The notes under the pieces are model-generated. The model did no database searches and was not told where the DNA came from. It saw only the letters and a program-made list of their open reading frames with translations. Shown here piece after piece: positions 25,107 to 34,722 of a stretch of DNA of 58,670 bases. The position numbers and the translations under genes were made by a program. Numbering within the stretch: position 1 is the stretch's first letter; every line of letters begins with the position of its first letter. Origin of the DNA: UBA9410 sp036123585 (GTDB taxonomy: Bacteria > Actinomycetota > Acidimicrobiia > Acidimicrobiales > MedAcidi-G1); assembly GCA_036123585.1 (NCBI GenBank), contig JAZADN010000062.1, positions 1 to 58,670 of the forward strand, written 5' to 3'.

Positions 25107-26804
25107 ATGTCGTTCCCCTCTGACCTCGAAATCGCCCGCGGTGCCGACCTGCGCCCGCTGACGGAGATCGCCAACGAGGCTGGCATCCCCGCCGACTGCC
25201 TCGAGCAGTACGGCGAGGGCGCCGCCAAGATCAAGCTTGACGCCATCAAACGGATGTCTGACAGCCCGAAGGCCAAGTACGTCGTCGTCTCGGCCATCAC
25301 CCCCACGCCGTTGGGCGAGGGCAAGACAACCACCACCGTCGGCCTCGGCCAGGGCTTCAGCCACATCGGCAAGCGGGCGACCATCGCCATCCGGCAGCCC
25401 TCCATGGGTCCGACCTTCGGCATCAAGGGCGGCGCGGCCGGCGGCGGCTACAGCCAGGTCGTCCCAATGGAACTATTCAACCTCCACCTGACCGGCGACA
25501 TGCACGCGGTGACCGCCGCCCACAACATGTGCTCGGCCATGCTCGACGCCCACCTGTTCCACGGAAATGAGCTGGGGCTCGACCTCAACAACATCACATG
25601 GCGCCGGGTCATGGACATCAACGAGCGGGCGCTCCGAAACATCGTCATCGGCCTCGGCGGCCGCCTCGATGGCGTGCCACGCGAGACGGGCTTCGACATC
25701 ACCGCCGCCTCGGAGGTCATGGCCGCCTTGGCCTTGTGCACCTCGCTGGCCGACCTGCGGGCCCGGATGGGGCGCATCGTCGTCGGCTACGACAGGTCGG
25801 GTACCCCGGTGACCGCCGAGGATCTTGGCGTGGCCGGCTCCATGACGGTGATCCTTAAGGAGGCGATCAAGCCCAACCTGATGCAGACCCTCGAAGGCAC
25901 CCCGGCGCTGGTCCATTGCGGTCCGTTCGGCAACATCGCCACCGGCAACTCCTCGATCATCGCCGACCAGATCGGCATCCACACCGGCGACTATCTCCTC
26001 ACCGAAGCCGGCTTCGGCGCCGACATGGGCGCTGAGCGCTTCTTCAACATCAAGTGCCGCTACTCGGGCATCGCCCCTGACGCCGCCGTTCTGGTGGCCA
26101 CCGTGCGCGGCCTCAAGGCCCACTCCGGAAACCACAAGATCGTGGCCGGCAAGCCTCTACCTGAGGCCCTTCTGGCTGAGAACCCCGACGAGGTCCATCA
26201 GGGCGGGGACAACCTCCGCAAGCAGCTGGAGAACATGCAGGTCCACGGTGTATCGCCGGTGGTGGCCATCAACGTGTTCCCCGGCGACCACGATGGCGAC
26301 ATCGCCGCCATCAAGGAGATCGCAGACGAGTTCAACGCTCGGGCCGCGGTGACCACCCACTTCTCTGATGGTGGCTCCGGTGCCGGCGACCTGGCCGAAG
26401 CAGTGGCCGAGGCGGCCGATGAGCCCAGCAATTTCCAGGTGCTGTATCCGGACGAGATGCCGCTGCGGGACAAGATCCGCACCGTCGCCGACAAGGTCTA
26501 CGGCGCCGACGACGTGGATTTCTCGCCGCAGGCCAACAAGCAGATTGACGGCTACGAGGCCAACGGCTTCGGGCACCTGCCGGTCTGCATCGCCAAGACG
26601 CACCTATCGATCAGCTCCAACGCCGCGCTGAAGGGCGCCCCGACCGGCTGGACGCTGCCCGTCCGCGAGGTCCGGGCCTCGGTGGGCGCCGGGTTCGTGT
26701 ACCCCATCTGCGGTGACATGCGGACCATGCCGGGCCTGGGTGCCCGGCCCGGTGCCATGGGCATCGACATCGACGAGAACGGTGAGATCGTCGGCCTGAG
26801 CTGA
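25107..26804 (+). CDS. fhs: Formate-tetrahydrofolate ligase
   Basis: A 565-aa Fhs of normal length. The P-loop TPLGEGKTTTTVGLGQG is around residues 70-86, then RQPSMGPTFGIKGGAAGGGYSQV and the C-terminal YPICGDMRTMPGLGARPGA. Running towards formate it converts formyl-THF to formate with ATP formation; that direction fits methyl oxidation and the formate dehydrogenase at the left edge. A 190-nt gap separates it from the MttB-family gene and could hold an internal promoter, although I see no convincing -35/-10 pair. Confidence 0.95.
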   Translation: MSFPSDLEIARGADLRPLTEIANEAGIPADCLEQYGEGAAKIKLDAIKRMSDSPKAKYVVVSAITPTPLGEGKTTTTVGLGQGFSHIGKRATIAIRQPSMGPTFGIKGGAAGGGYSQVVPMELFNLHLTGDMHAVTAAHNMCSAMLDAHLFHGNELGLDLNNITWRRVMDINERALRNIVIGLGGRLDGVPRETGFDITAASEVMAALALCTSLADLRARMGRIVVGYDRSGTPVTAEDLGVAGSMTVILKEAIKPNLMQTLEGTPALVHCGPFGNIATGNSSIIADQIGIHTGDYLLTEAGFGADMGAERFFNIKCRYSGIAPDAAVLVATVRGLKAHSGNHKIVAGKPLPEALLAENPDEVHQGGDNLRKQLENMQVHGVSPVVAINVFPGDHDGDIAAIKEIADEFNARAAVTTHFSDGGSGAGDLAEAVAEAADEPSNFQVLYPDEMPLRDKIRTVADKVYGADDVDFSPQANKQIDGYEANGFGHLPVCIAKTHLSISSNAALKGAPTGWTLPVREVRASVGAGFVYPICGDMRTMPGLGARPGAMGIDIDENGEIVGLS

Positions 26805-26914
26805 CGTCCGGTCTCCGGAACCGGACAGAGCCCCGTCCTGTGGTCGACCTCGGCCGGAGGAGCCAGACTGCGGGTCGGCATCCCGATCCCCGGAACCCAC
26901 AGGAGGGTGGCAGC

Positions 26915-27790
26915 ATGGCCTCCCGTCTCAAGAACGGCCCATCCAGGGCGAATAGGTCCGCCCAACGGCGCCTGCTCGAGGGAATGACCTACGAGCTAAT
27001 CCCACTGAAGAACCTCGCCGACCAGAGCCAGCACCTCCCCGAGGGTGCGACCGTCTCGGTGACCTGCTCGCCGGCCAAGACCGTCGACGACACCCTCGAC
27101 TTGTGCGCGGGCTACGCCGAGAATGGGTTCACCGTGGTCCCCCACTTCGCCGCTCGCATGGTGGAGAGCGAGGACCACGTCGACCGCATAGTGCAGCGGA
27201 TGCGGAACATCGGGATCCGAAAGGTGTTTTGCATCGGCGGCGACGCTGAGCCCCGCGGACCGTTCACCGACGCCGCCAGCTTCCTGCGGTCCTTTCTCGA
27301 CAGACGACCTGAGATCGATGCAGTGGGCATCGGTTCTTACCCCGACGGGCACTCGACCATCCCCGAGCAGGCCCTGGCCGACGCCCTGCTCGAGAAGCAG
27401 GAGATGATCCGTGAGGCCGGCCTGAAGGGCTACATGGCCACCCAGATGTGCTTCGACGCCCAGACCATCGCCACTTGGCTGGAGGAATGCCGGTCGGGCG
27501 ACGTGGACCTGCCCTGCCACCTCGGGGTGCCCGGAGCCGTTGACCGCACCAGGTTGCTGACCATCTCGATCCGCCTCGGCATCGGGCACTCGGCCCGTTA
27601 CCTGAAGAAGAACAGGGCGTCAGTGATCCGACTCCTATCCCCCGGTGGCTACAACCCCAACAAGCTGGTCGCCCCCCTATCGAAACGGGCCGACGAGCTG
27701 GGTATCGAGGGCATTCACTGCTTCACCTTCAACGCCGTGGACACCACCGAGAACTGGCGGCTCAAGTCCCTCAGGAAGCTGGACCGCTGA
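26915..27790 (+). CDS. metF: Methylenetetrahydrofolate reductase
   Basis: A 291-aa MetF-type flavoprotein barrel: GATVSVTCSPAKTVDDTL, VPHFAARM, VFCIGGDAEPRG, SYPDGHSTIP, QMCFDAQTI and HCFTFNAVDTT near the end. It would oxidise methyl-THF to methylene-THF in this pathway. No MetV partner and no FolD are present, so methylene-THF to formyl-THF must use a gene elsewhere. ATG at 26915 follows AGGAGGGTGGCAGC. It follows fhs by 110 nt. Confidence 0.87.
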   Translation: MASRLKNGPSRANRSAQRRLLEGMTYELIPLKNLADQSQHLPEGATVSVTCSPAKTVDDTLDLCAGYAENGFTVVPHFAARMVESEDHVDRIVQRMRNIGIRKVFCIGGDAEPRGPFTDAASFLRSFLDRRPEIDAVGIGSYPDGHSTIPEQALADALLEKQEMIREAGLKGYMATQMCFDAQTIATWLEECRSGDVDLPCHLGVPGAVDRTRLLTISIRLGIGHSARYLKKNRASVIRLLSPGGYNPNKLVAPLSKRADELGIEGIHCFTFNAVDTTENWRLKSLRKLDR

Positions 27791-27848
27791 CCCGTCCACG
27801 TCGGGCCGTGGTTGGCCCGACGTGCCGCAACCGGGCAAGATTCCTGAC

Positions 27849-30008
27849 GTGCCCTCAGATACCGCCGCGGGCTCCCATCCCCACCTCCTGTCGCCGGTTC
27901 GAGTCGGACCGATGGAGCTGCGCAACCGGATCGTTTTGCCGGCCATGGACCAGAACGTCTGCGACGACGGCCTGGTCACCGACGCCTTGGTCGACCACTA
28001 CGCCGCGCGGGCGCGGGGTGGCGCCGGCCTGTTGGTGCTCGAGACCTCCGCGGTGGCCTTTCCCCACGGGGCCACGGCCCGCCACCAGCCCGCCCTATCC
28101 CACGACGGTGTCATCCCGGGCCTCTCCCGCCTGGCCGAGGCCGTCCATGTCCACGGTGCCCGCATGGTCGTGCAGGCCAATCACCACGGACGGATCTCAG
28201 GACTCGACACCGCCGAGGACCGGCCGTCACTCGTGCCCAGCCTTCCGCTGCCCGACGCCGACCCGATGTCGATCATGGCCGACACGACCATGGATGAACT
28301 CATGGCCATGGCCAACCTCACCGGCGGCAAGATGCCCTCCTACGCCGAAGCCACCGTCGACGACCTGGCCTGGGTCGTCGGGCAGTTCGCCGACGCCGCG
28401 TTTCGGGTCCGGGCGGCCGGAATGGACGGTATCGAGGTCCATGCCGCCCACGGCTACCTGATCGACACCTTTCTCTCGCCGGCCTGGAACCGGAGAACCG
28501 ACGCCTACGGTGGCTCCGAAGAGGGCCGGGCCCGCCTGCTCGTCGAGATTGTGGAGGCCGTCCGGGATCGCTGCGGTCCCGACTTCGTCATCCTCGTGCG
28601 CCTCAACGGTCGGGATGACGCGCTCCCTGGGGGTATCACCCCGGACCTAGCCGCCCGCTATGCGGCACGGGCCACTGCGGCCGGTGCCGACGCCATCCAC
28701 GTCACGGCCTACTCGTCGATCACCGGCGGTCCTGGGTTCACCGAGGGACCGCTGCCCTGGCAGGACTGCCAGTATGAGGATCTGGCCCGGACGGTGAAAG
28801 CCGCGGTCGACGTGCCGGTCATCGCCGTGGGCCGGATCCGCCCCGACGACGCCGAGCGGATCCTGACCGACGGTGGCGCTGACCTCATCGCCATGGGGCG
28901 CCAGCTGCTGGCTGATGCCGACCTCCCGAATCGCCTAGCGGAGGGCCGGCCCGACTTGGTCCGGCCCTGCATCAACTGCTTCGTATGCGTGGCGCAGAAC
29001 TTCTGGTCGGCGACTCCGGTGTGCGCCGTCAACGCCGAACTCGGCCGCCACGACCGGCCCCGCCCTGCACCGGTTGACACGCCGGGCCACGTCGTGGTGG
29101 TCGGTGGTGGACCCGGCGGTCTGGAGGCGGCCCGGGTGGCTGCCGGGCGCGGCCACCGGGTCACCGTGCTGGACCGGGCCGACCACCTTGGGGGCACGGC
29201 CCGGTTCTCTTCGCTGACTACGCCGATGAACGGCGAACTGGTCCGCTGGCTGTCCACCGCGGTGGCCGAGGCCGGTGCGGATGTCCAGACCGGCACGACG
29301 GCTACCGCCGAGACCGTCGCCGCGCTCGAACCGACCGCCGTGGTGGTGGCCACCGGCGCGGTGCGAACCCGACCCGATGTGCCCGGAGCGAACCTCCCAC
29401 ACGTGCTGTCAGGCGACGACCTTCGGGGGCTGCTGACCGGAGAGGACCTCGGTGCCCGACGCCCCGGACGCCTCATCCGACTAGTACTGGCCGCCGGACG
29501 CTTGCTCGGCATCACCGACAACCTAGGGCGGGTGCGGGCTCTTTCGCGGAGGTGGATGCCCATCGGACGACGGGTGGTCATAGTCGGTGGCGGCCTGGTC
29601 GGCACCGAGTTGGCTGAGTTTTTCGCCGAGCGGGGCCGAACTGTCACCGTGCTTGAGGAGGGCACCCACCTCGCCGTCGAGATGGCGCACCCCCGCCGCT
29701 GGCGAGCCCTCCACGAGGCCCGTGCCCGCGGTGTCGAATTCCGCACGAGCGCCCGGCTGGTGGCCATCACGCCCACCGAAGTGGTGGCCGCTGTCCCGGA
29801 GGCCAACGACGGTTCCGACGCCGAGTTCCGACTCCCGGCCGACGCCGTGCTGCTGGCCGGCGGTGTGGGCCCCGACCCGTCGCTCGCCGAGGACCTCGGC
29901 GCGGCGCTCGAGTCGGACATCAGGGTCTACGTGGTGGGAGACGCCGGCGAGGTCGGCTACATCGAAGGCGCCATCCGGTCCGGCCATGACGTCGGCTGCA
30001 TCCTCTGA
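27849..30008 (+). CDS. NADH:flavin oxidoreductase, TMADH/2,4-dienoyl-CoA reductase type
   Basis: A 719-aa three-part flavoprotein. Residues about 8-340 are an FMN old-yellow-enzyme barrel (MELRNRIVLPAM, GIEVHAAHGYLID, RRTDAYGG), then a [4Fe-4S] cysteine cluster (CINCFVC plus a later VCAVN), then FAD and NAD folds (VVVGGGPGGLEAARVA, VVIVGGGLVGTELAEFF). This layout covers trimethylamine/dimethylamine dehydrogenases, dienoyl-CoA reductases and several N-demethylases. At the end of a methyl-oxidation operon an N-methyl-amine demethylase is the attractive guess. The GTG at 27849 is inferred from homology; its ribosome site is weak. Confidence 0.8.
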   Translation: MPSDTAAGSHPHLLSPVRVGPMELRNRIVLPAMDQNVCDDGLVTDALVDHYAARARGGAGLLVLETSAVAFPHGATARHQPALSHDGVIPGLSRLAEAVHVHGARMVVQANHHGRISGLDTAEDRPSLVPSLPLPDADPMSIMADTTMDELMAMANLTGGKMPSYAEATVDDLAWVVGQFADAAFRVRAAGMDGIEVHAAHGYLIDTFLSPAWNRRTDAYGGSEEGRARLLVEIVEAVRDRCGPDFVILVRLNGRDDALPGGITPDLAARYAARATAAGADAIHVTAYSSITGGPGFTEGPLPWQDCQYEDLARTVKAAVDVPVIAVGRIRPDDAERILTDGGADLIAMGRQLLADADLPNRLAEGRPDLVRPCINCFVCVAQNFWSATPVCAVNAELGRHDRPRPAPVDTPGHVVVVGGGPGGLEAARVAAGRGHRVTVLDRADHLGGTARFSSLTTPMNGELVRWLSTAVAEAGADVQTGTTATAETVAALEPTAVVVATGAVRTRPDVPGANLPHVLSGDDLRGLLTGEDLGARRPGRLIRLVLAAGRLLGITDNLGRVRALSRRWMPIGRRVVIVGGGLVGTELAEFFAERGRTVTVLEEGTHLAVEMAHPRRWRALHEARARGVEFRTSARLVAITPTEVVAAVPEANDGSDAEFRLPADAVLLAGGVGPDPSLAEDLGAALESDIRVYVVGDAGEVGYIEGAIRSGHDVGCIL

Positions 30009-30076
30009 CCGGACGGCCAGCCGAGCCGAGGGGCCCGCTTCTGGTGGGAACCGGGACCATCGCTAGCGTCCGAGCC

Positions 30077-31327
30077 ATGAGCGAGGTCACGGCCGCAGAC
30101 ACCGGTTCCGCTGACGTCCCGTCCTGGAATCCGTTCGACGCAGACTTCATGGTCGATCCCTATCCGACCTACGCCCACTTGCGTGACGAGGACCCCCTGC
30201 ACCGCAACGCCCTTGGCATCCTGATCGCCAGCCGCTACGACGACGTCCACCAGGTTCTGCGCGACCCCCACACCTCGGTCCGCCGTTTCGAGTCGAGCGT
30301 TGACCTCCCCGAACACATGCAGGTGCTCCGCAACCGCGGCGAGGAGCGGGTTCCGTCGATCTTGGGACTCGACCCGCCGGACCACACCCGGCTCCGCAAG
30401 CTGGTCCAGCGCGCCTTCACCCCCAGATCGGTGGCCCAGATGCGCGACCGGACCACCGCCATAGTGAACGACCTCCTCGACGACCTAGCCGGCAGGGACG
30501 ATGACGTGATCGATCTGATAGCCGACTACGCCTTCGTGATCCCGTTCGCCGTCATCCATGACATGCTCGGCCTGCCGACCGCTGACGTCGAGCGGGTTCG
30601 GTCGTGGTCGCACGCCCTGACCCAGACGCTGGAGCCCTACCTGTCCCCCGAGCAGGTCAACGCGGCGGTCGACGGAGGGGATCACATGGAGGCCTATCTC
30701 CGGGACGCCATCGAGTGGAAGCGCCGCGAACCGGCCGACGACCTCCTCACCGGCCTCGTGCAGGTCGAGGAGGAGGGAGACCGGATGTCCGAGGAGGAGC
30801 TTCTGGCCATGACGTCGCTGCTGTTCGTGGCCGGCCACGAGACCACTGTCAACCTGATCGGTAACGGCACCCACGCACTGCTCCGCCACCCCGAGCAACT
30901 CGACCTAGTCCGGTCCGACGAGTCGGTGGACGAGACGGTGGCCGATGAGCTACTGCGCTTTGATAGCCCGGTCCAAACATCGGGCCGGAGGATGATGCAC
31001 GACGTGGAGGTAGCCGGCGTCGAGGTCCCGAACGGCGAGATGATATTGACCGCCCTGGGCAGTGCTAACCGTGACCCCCGCTTCTGGGGCGACACGGCCG
31101 ACGACCTAGACGTCACCCGGGCAGACGCCAATAGGCACGTGTCGTTCGGCAGCGGCGTCCACCACTGTCTAGGAGCCGCTCTCGCCCGCATGGAGGGCGA
31201 GATCGCTGTGACCCACTTGGTGCGACGCTTCCCCCGCTTGGCCCTGGCCGGCGAGCCGACCTACAACGCCCGGATCATCCTCCGTGGCCGCGAGGTCCTG
31301 CCGGTCGCTCTCGGCCGGGCCAGCTGA
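30077..31327 (+). CDS. Cytochrome P450
   Basis: A 416-aa soluble bacterial P450. The I-helix oxygen-activating segment LLFVAGHETTVNLIGNG, the K-helix ELLRFDSPVQ and the haem-thiolate loop VSFGSGVHHCLGAALARME are intact. It follows the flavoprotein by 68 nt on the same strand and ends 53 nt inside the converging MFS gene. No ferredoxin or ferredoxin reductase is adjacent. The substrate is unknown; an N-demethylation or hydroxylation role linked to the operon is conjecture. Confidence 0.88.
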   Translation: MSEVTAADTGSADVPSWNPFDADFMVDPYPTYAHLRDEDPLHRNALGILIASRYDDVHQVLRDPHTSVRRFESSVDLPEHMQVLRNRGEERVPSILGLDPPDHTRLRKLVQRAFTPRSVAQMRDRTTAIVNDLLDDLAGRDDDVIDLIADYAFVIPFAVIHDMLGLPTADVERVRSWSHALTQTLEPYLSPEQVNAAVDGGDHMEAYLRDAIEWKRREPADDLLTGLVQVEEEGDRMSEEELLAMTSLLFVAGHETTVNLIGNGTHALLRHPEQLDLVRSDESVDETVADELLRFDSPVQTSGRRMMHDVEVAGVEVPNGEMILTALGSANRDPRFWGDTADDLDVTRADANRHVSFGSGVHHCLGAALARMEGEIAVTHLVRRFPRLALAGEPTYNARIILRGREVLPVALGRAS

Positions 31328-32759
31328 CGCTGTCGCCGGTCGCCCGTCCTGGGCAGGCCACGGCGCAAAACAAGGCGCCGGCCGCGAAGACCGTCGAGAG
31401 GAGTACCCACACGCGGTGGTGGGCGACCAGCGGCCCGTGGTGGCGGGCCGAGGAGAATACGGCGATCGAGATGGCGATCCCGGAGGCGAATCCGATCGAT
31501 CCGAGTGTGCGCTGAGTGGCGCTCGCCGTGGCGAACCGGGCTGGCGGCACGTCGCGTAGGCCGAGAGAGGAGAAGGTTGCGAACGAGCAGGCCACGCCCA
31601 CGCCGAGGAACAGGTGGGCGGGCAGGATCGTGGTGGTCCACGACGACTCAAGGGTGACCGTGGAGCGCAGCCAGATCCCGTTGACGGCCGCCATCAGAGA
31701 GCCCAAGACCAGGATGTTGCGATGGCCGACCCGATCCACGATCACCCCCACCGGTCCTCCGAGCACTGCTGAGAGGGCCGGCCCGACCACCACCCCGAAG
31801 CCGGCGGCCAGCACCGACCACCCCCAGAGTTCCTGAAGGGTGAGGGTGTGGAACAGGATGGATGCGATGAAGGCGCTGGTGAAGAAAATCTGACCCACCC
31901 CTGCCGACCAGAAGGATCGGATGCGAAAGAGGGACAGGTCCAACAGTGGGTTGGGGTGCACGGCCGACCGCACCAGTAGGAGCCCGATCAGGACCAGCCC
32001 GACGGCTACCGAGGCCAGGGTGGCCCCTGATGCGTAGCCCCACGCTTCACCCTGGACCACGGCAAGCAGGACGAGGGCCACCCCAAACGTCCCTGCGGGC
32101 ACGCCCAGTGCGTCGAAGCCGCCCCGGGCATCGGGGTCCCGGCTCTCGCGGACGTAGCGGGGCGTGGTAGCCAAGATCAGGGCGCCGATCGGCACGTTCA
32201 CGAAGAACACCCACCGCCACGACAATGCGTCAATGAGTAGGGCCCCCATGGTCGGTCCGATGGCCGCCCCGAGAGCCGCCGAGGCGCCCCATACGGCGAT
32301 GACCAACGAGCGCCTCGAGGCCGGGAACTCGGGGAGGATCATGGCCAACGACGACGATCCGAGGATCGAAGCGCCGACTCCCTGGACGATCCGGCCACCG
32401 ATGAGGAACCCCGTGGTGGTAGCCAACCCGGAGAACAGCGAGCCGACCACGAACACTGAGACCCCGATCAGGAACAGCCGACGACGCCCCTTTTGGTCGG
32501 CGAGGCGACCGGCCAGCATCAGAAAGGCTCCCGAGGTGATGGAGTAGCCGGACAGCACCCACGAGAGCCCGGCTTCGGTGGCGCCGAGGTCCCGCCGCAT
32601 GGACGGGAAGGCCACGTTCACGATTGAGATGTCGATGGTGGTCAGCAGGGCGGCCAGGGTGGAGACGGCGAGGGCGATCCACGCCCGCCTCATGACCGTC
32701 TCCTCCGGGGCATCGTCCGCCTCGACCACCTCTGGGGTCGATCCGGCGTCGTGCTCCAT
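31275..32759 (-). CDS. MFS transporter, DHA2-like drug/proton antiporter
   Basis: A 494-aa integral membrane protein with about 14 hydrophobic segments. It has the DHA2-type opening TLAALLTTIDISIVNVAFPSM, the loop GRLADQKGRRRLFLIG and motif C-like GASAALGAAIGPTMGALLID. Typical of multidrug exporters; the cargo is unknown. ATG at 32759 is chosen from where the hydrophobic region begins; no clear ribosome site is present. The 3' end overlaps the P450 gene tail-to-tail. Confidence 0.82.
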   Translation of the reverse strand: MEHDAGSTPEVVEADDAPEETVMRRAWIALAVSTLAALLTTIDISIVNVAFPSMRRDLGATEAGLSWVLSGYSITSGAFLMLAGRLADQKGRRRLFLIGVSVFVVGSLFSGLATTTGFLIGGRIVQGVGASILGSSSLAMILPEFPASRRSLVIAVWGASAALGAAIGPTMGALLIDALSWRWVFFVNVPIGALILATTPRYVRESRDPDARGGFDALGVPAGTFGVALVLLAVVQGEAWGYASGATLASVAVGLVLIGLLLVRSAVHPNPLLDLSLFRIRSFWSAGVGQIFFTSAFIASILFHTLTLQELWGWSVLAAGFGVVVGPALSAVLGGPVGVIVDRVGHRNILVLGSLMAAVNGIWLRSTVTLESSWTTTILPAHLFLGVGVACSFATFSSLGLRDVPPARFATASATQRTLGSIGFASGIAISIAVFSSARHHGPLVAHHRVWVLLSTVFAAGALFCAVACPGRATGDSVSWPGRERPAGPRGHGG

Positions 32760-32854
32760 CGTTGCAACGCTAGGGGTGGGGGAACTCCAGGGCGCAGTCG
32801 GCCACCGCTCAGCCCAGGGCGAAGACGGGTATCGGGTCGGGCGCGACGGAGAGC

Positions 32855-33469
32855 TCACCGGCGCCGGTAAACGAAACCGTAAGACTCTGGAAGGCCTGAC
32901 CAGACGTGGTTGCGAAAGAACTGGAGGGCAGGACCGACCAGCAGCGCGAACACCAGCGTGCCGACTCCCCAGGAACCACCCAGCACGCCACCTAGGACGA
33001 GCACCGTGACCTCGAGAAGGGTTCGGGCCGTCCTTAGGCTGAGACCGGCATCGTTTAGGGCGGTCATAATCCCATCCCGGGGGCCAATGCCCAGGCCGGC
33101 CCCGATATAGAGCATCGACCCGAAGGCAACCAGCAATGGGCCGGCCACCATGAGAACAAGTCGGACGGCGAGTGCCGTCGGAGGGTCCGCTAGGGCGAGA
33201 ACGAGGTTGACCGTGCTCCCGATGACCAGCACGTTGGCCGCCGTGCCCAGACCGATCGGCTGACGGGCTAGGGCGACCACCCCGAGGAGGATGACGCCGA
33301 GGCCGGCGACGACCGTGCCGGGTTGCCGGTCCAGCAGACCGGCCAACGCGTCGTGCAGGACGTCCCATGGACCGACACCGAGGTCGGCCAGGAACATCGA
33401 CGCCACCCCGGTCCCGAACAGGACCAGGCCCACCAGCACAGTCGCCGCCCGGACGAAGACCACCTTCAC
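32855..33469 (-). CDS. YczE/YitT-like membrane protein
   Basis: A 204-aa protein with five or six hydrophobic helices resembling the YczE/DUF6198 membrane family: LFGTGVASMFLADLGVGPWDVLHDAL and GAGLGIGPRDGIMTAL are the repeated GxGPxD features of that group. GTG start at 33469. It lies upstream of the MFS gene on the same strand. Function is uncharacterised; small-molecule transport is a general guess for the fold. Confidence 0.65.
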   Translation of the reverse strand: MKVVFVRAATVLVGLVLFGTGVASMFLADLGVGPWDVLHDALAGLLDRQPGTVVAGLGVILLGVVALARQPIGLGTAANVLVIGSTVNLVLALADPPTALAVRLVLMVAGPLLVAFGSMLYIGAGLGIGPRDGIMTALNDAGLSLRTARTLLEVTVLVLGGVLGGSWGVGTLVFALLVGPALQFFRNHVWSGLPESYGFVYRRR

Positions 33470-33567
33470 CGGATCACGCTTCGATGGCCACCATGGGAGG
33501 CCGGGTGGCCCGGCAGAAGAAGGCGGGCCGGACCACCCGGTTGACTCTAGGTTCTAGGCGGTGGCCC

Positions 33568-33595
33568 AAAAGGGGTGCCCACCGCTTCAGCGGTG
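33568..33595 (-). terminator. Putative terminator after the ABC-importer operon
   Basis: Just beyond the substrate-binding-protein stop, the minus strand has a perfect hairpin CACCGC-TGAA-GCGGTG (33595-33580) followed eight bases later by TTTT (33571-33568). The hairpin is sound but the T-run is short and displaced, so intrinsic termination is plausible rather than certain. Confidence 0.42.
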
Positions 33596-33598
33596 CGG

Positions 33599-34720
33599 CT
33601 ACTCGCCGCCCGGGTTGAGTTTCACCTCCACCCGACGCCAGTTCTTTCCAGTGGTGTCCATGCCGCGGCTCTTCAGCAGTTCAACAGCCGCCTCGGCATA
33701 CTCGGCGGTGTAGGCACCGGAGTCCGGCGCCGACGCCAGGATCGACTCACTGGTAGCGACGTCGACGGTCTGGGCCCAAAGAGCCTCGTCCATCACGCCA
33801 GCCCCACCAGACGACGGCCAGATGAGACCGTTGATCTCGTTCATCTGCCACGCCTGGTGCGACGCGCCGAGCGCCGAACCGTTGTTGAGCACGATGTCAA
33901 CACAGTCACCGCTGTTGTCCCGACAGAACATCCAGCCCTCGAGCGAGGCAGCGACGAACCGCTTGGTGACGTCGGCGTAGCCGTCATCAGAGAGGCGGGC
34001 GCCGTCGGCCCAGATGGCGTCCTGGAGCATGGTCGTCCCGACATCGTTCCAGTCGATGACCCCTAGGTCGGCCTCGGTGTAGAGCTTGCCGGTAGCCGGG
34101 TTGGTGGCCTCGAGCATCTGTGCGTACTCGTTGTAGATCATCGCCTGGGCAGCGTCTATCTCACCATTGAGAAGGGCCAGCATGTCGAAGCTCTGCTGGA
34201 CCAACTCATAGTCGCTGGACGGGTCGAGACCCGCCTTGCGAGAGCCAGCGAGGAGCTCGAACTCGTTGCCCCAGCCCCAGTTGCCGACCAGCTTGCCGGC
34301 CAGATCCTCCGGGCCGTCGATGCCGGCGCTCGCCCACGACACCTGCAAGGTGCCGGACCGCTGGAAGACCTGGGCGACGTTGACGATGTCCATGCCCTCC
34401 TCACGTGAGACCAGCGCCTTGGGTACCCACGACACAGCGAAATCGACCGCACCGGACGCCAACTGCTGCTGCGGGACGATGTCGACGCCACCCTCGCGGA
34501 TGGTCACATCGAGGCAGTAATCCTCATAGATGCCCTCGTCCACGGCGGCGTAGTAGCCAGCGAACTGGGCCTGGGTCACCCACTGCAACTGCAGCGAGAC
34601 AGAGTCGACCGAGTCGCAGTCGCCGGTGCCGACCGCCACCTCGTCGCTGCCACAAGCCGTGGCAAACAGGGTCAGGGCCGCCACTATCGCCAGCAGCCTG
34701 GTTGTCCATCGCTTCTTCAT
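33599..34720 (-). CDS. ABC substrate-binding lipoprotein, NMT1/THI5-like
   Basis: A 373-aa periplasmic-type binding protein with signal peptide and lipobox FATAC (Cys about 23). The family opening VSLQLQWVTQAQFAGYYAAVDEGIYEDYCLDV is characteristic of NMT1/THI5-like receptors, which bind pyrimidine precursors, riboflavin, taurine and similar solutes. AGGGA precedes ATG at 34720. It is the last gene of the four-gene importer, directly downstream of the catabolic genes, so a pyrimidine, hydantoin or ureido compound is the likely ligand. Confidence 0.87.
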   Translation of the reverse strand: MKKRWTTRLLAIVAALTLFATACGSDEVAVGTGDCDSVDSVSLQLQWVTQAQFAGYYAAVDEGIYEDYCLDVTIREGGVDIVPQQQLASGAVDFAVSWVPKALVSREEGMDIVNVAQVFQRSGTLQVSWASAGIDGPEDLAGKLVGNWGWGNEFELLAGSRKAGLDPSSDYELVQQSFDMLALLNGEIDAAQAMIYNEYAQMLEATNPATGKLYTEADLGVIDWNDVGTTMLQDAIWADGARLSDDGYADVTKRFVAASLEGWMFCRDNSGDCVDIVLNNGSALGASHQAWQMNEINGLIWPSSGGAGVMDEALWAQTVDVATSESILASAPDSGAYTAEYAEAAVELLKSRGMDTTGKNWRRVEVKLNPGGE

Positions 34721-34722
34721 GT

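Noticed and set aside
32760..33368. N-terminal extension of the MFS transporter
   Set aside because: It lies antisense-shifted over the YczE-like gene, is low-complexity Arg/Ser/Pro, and precedes the normal DHA2 opening.
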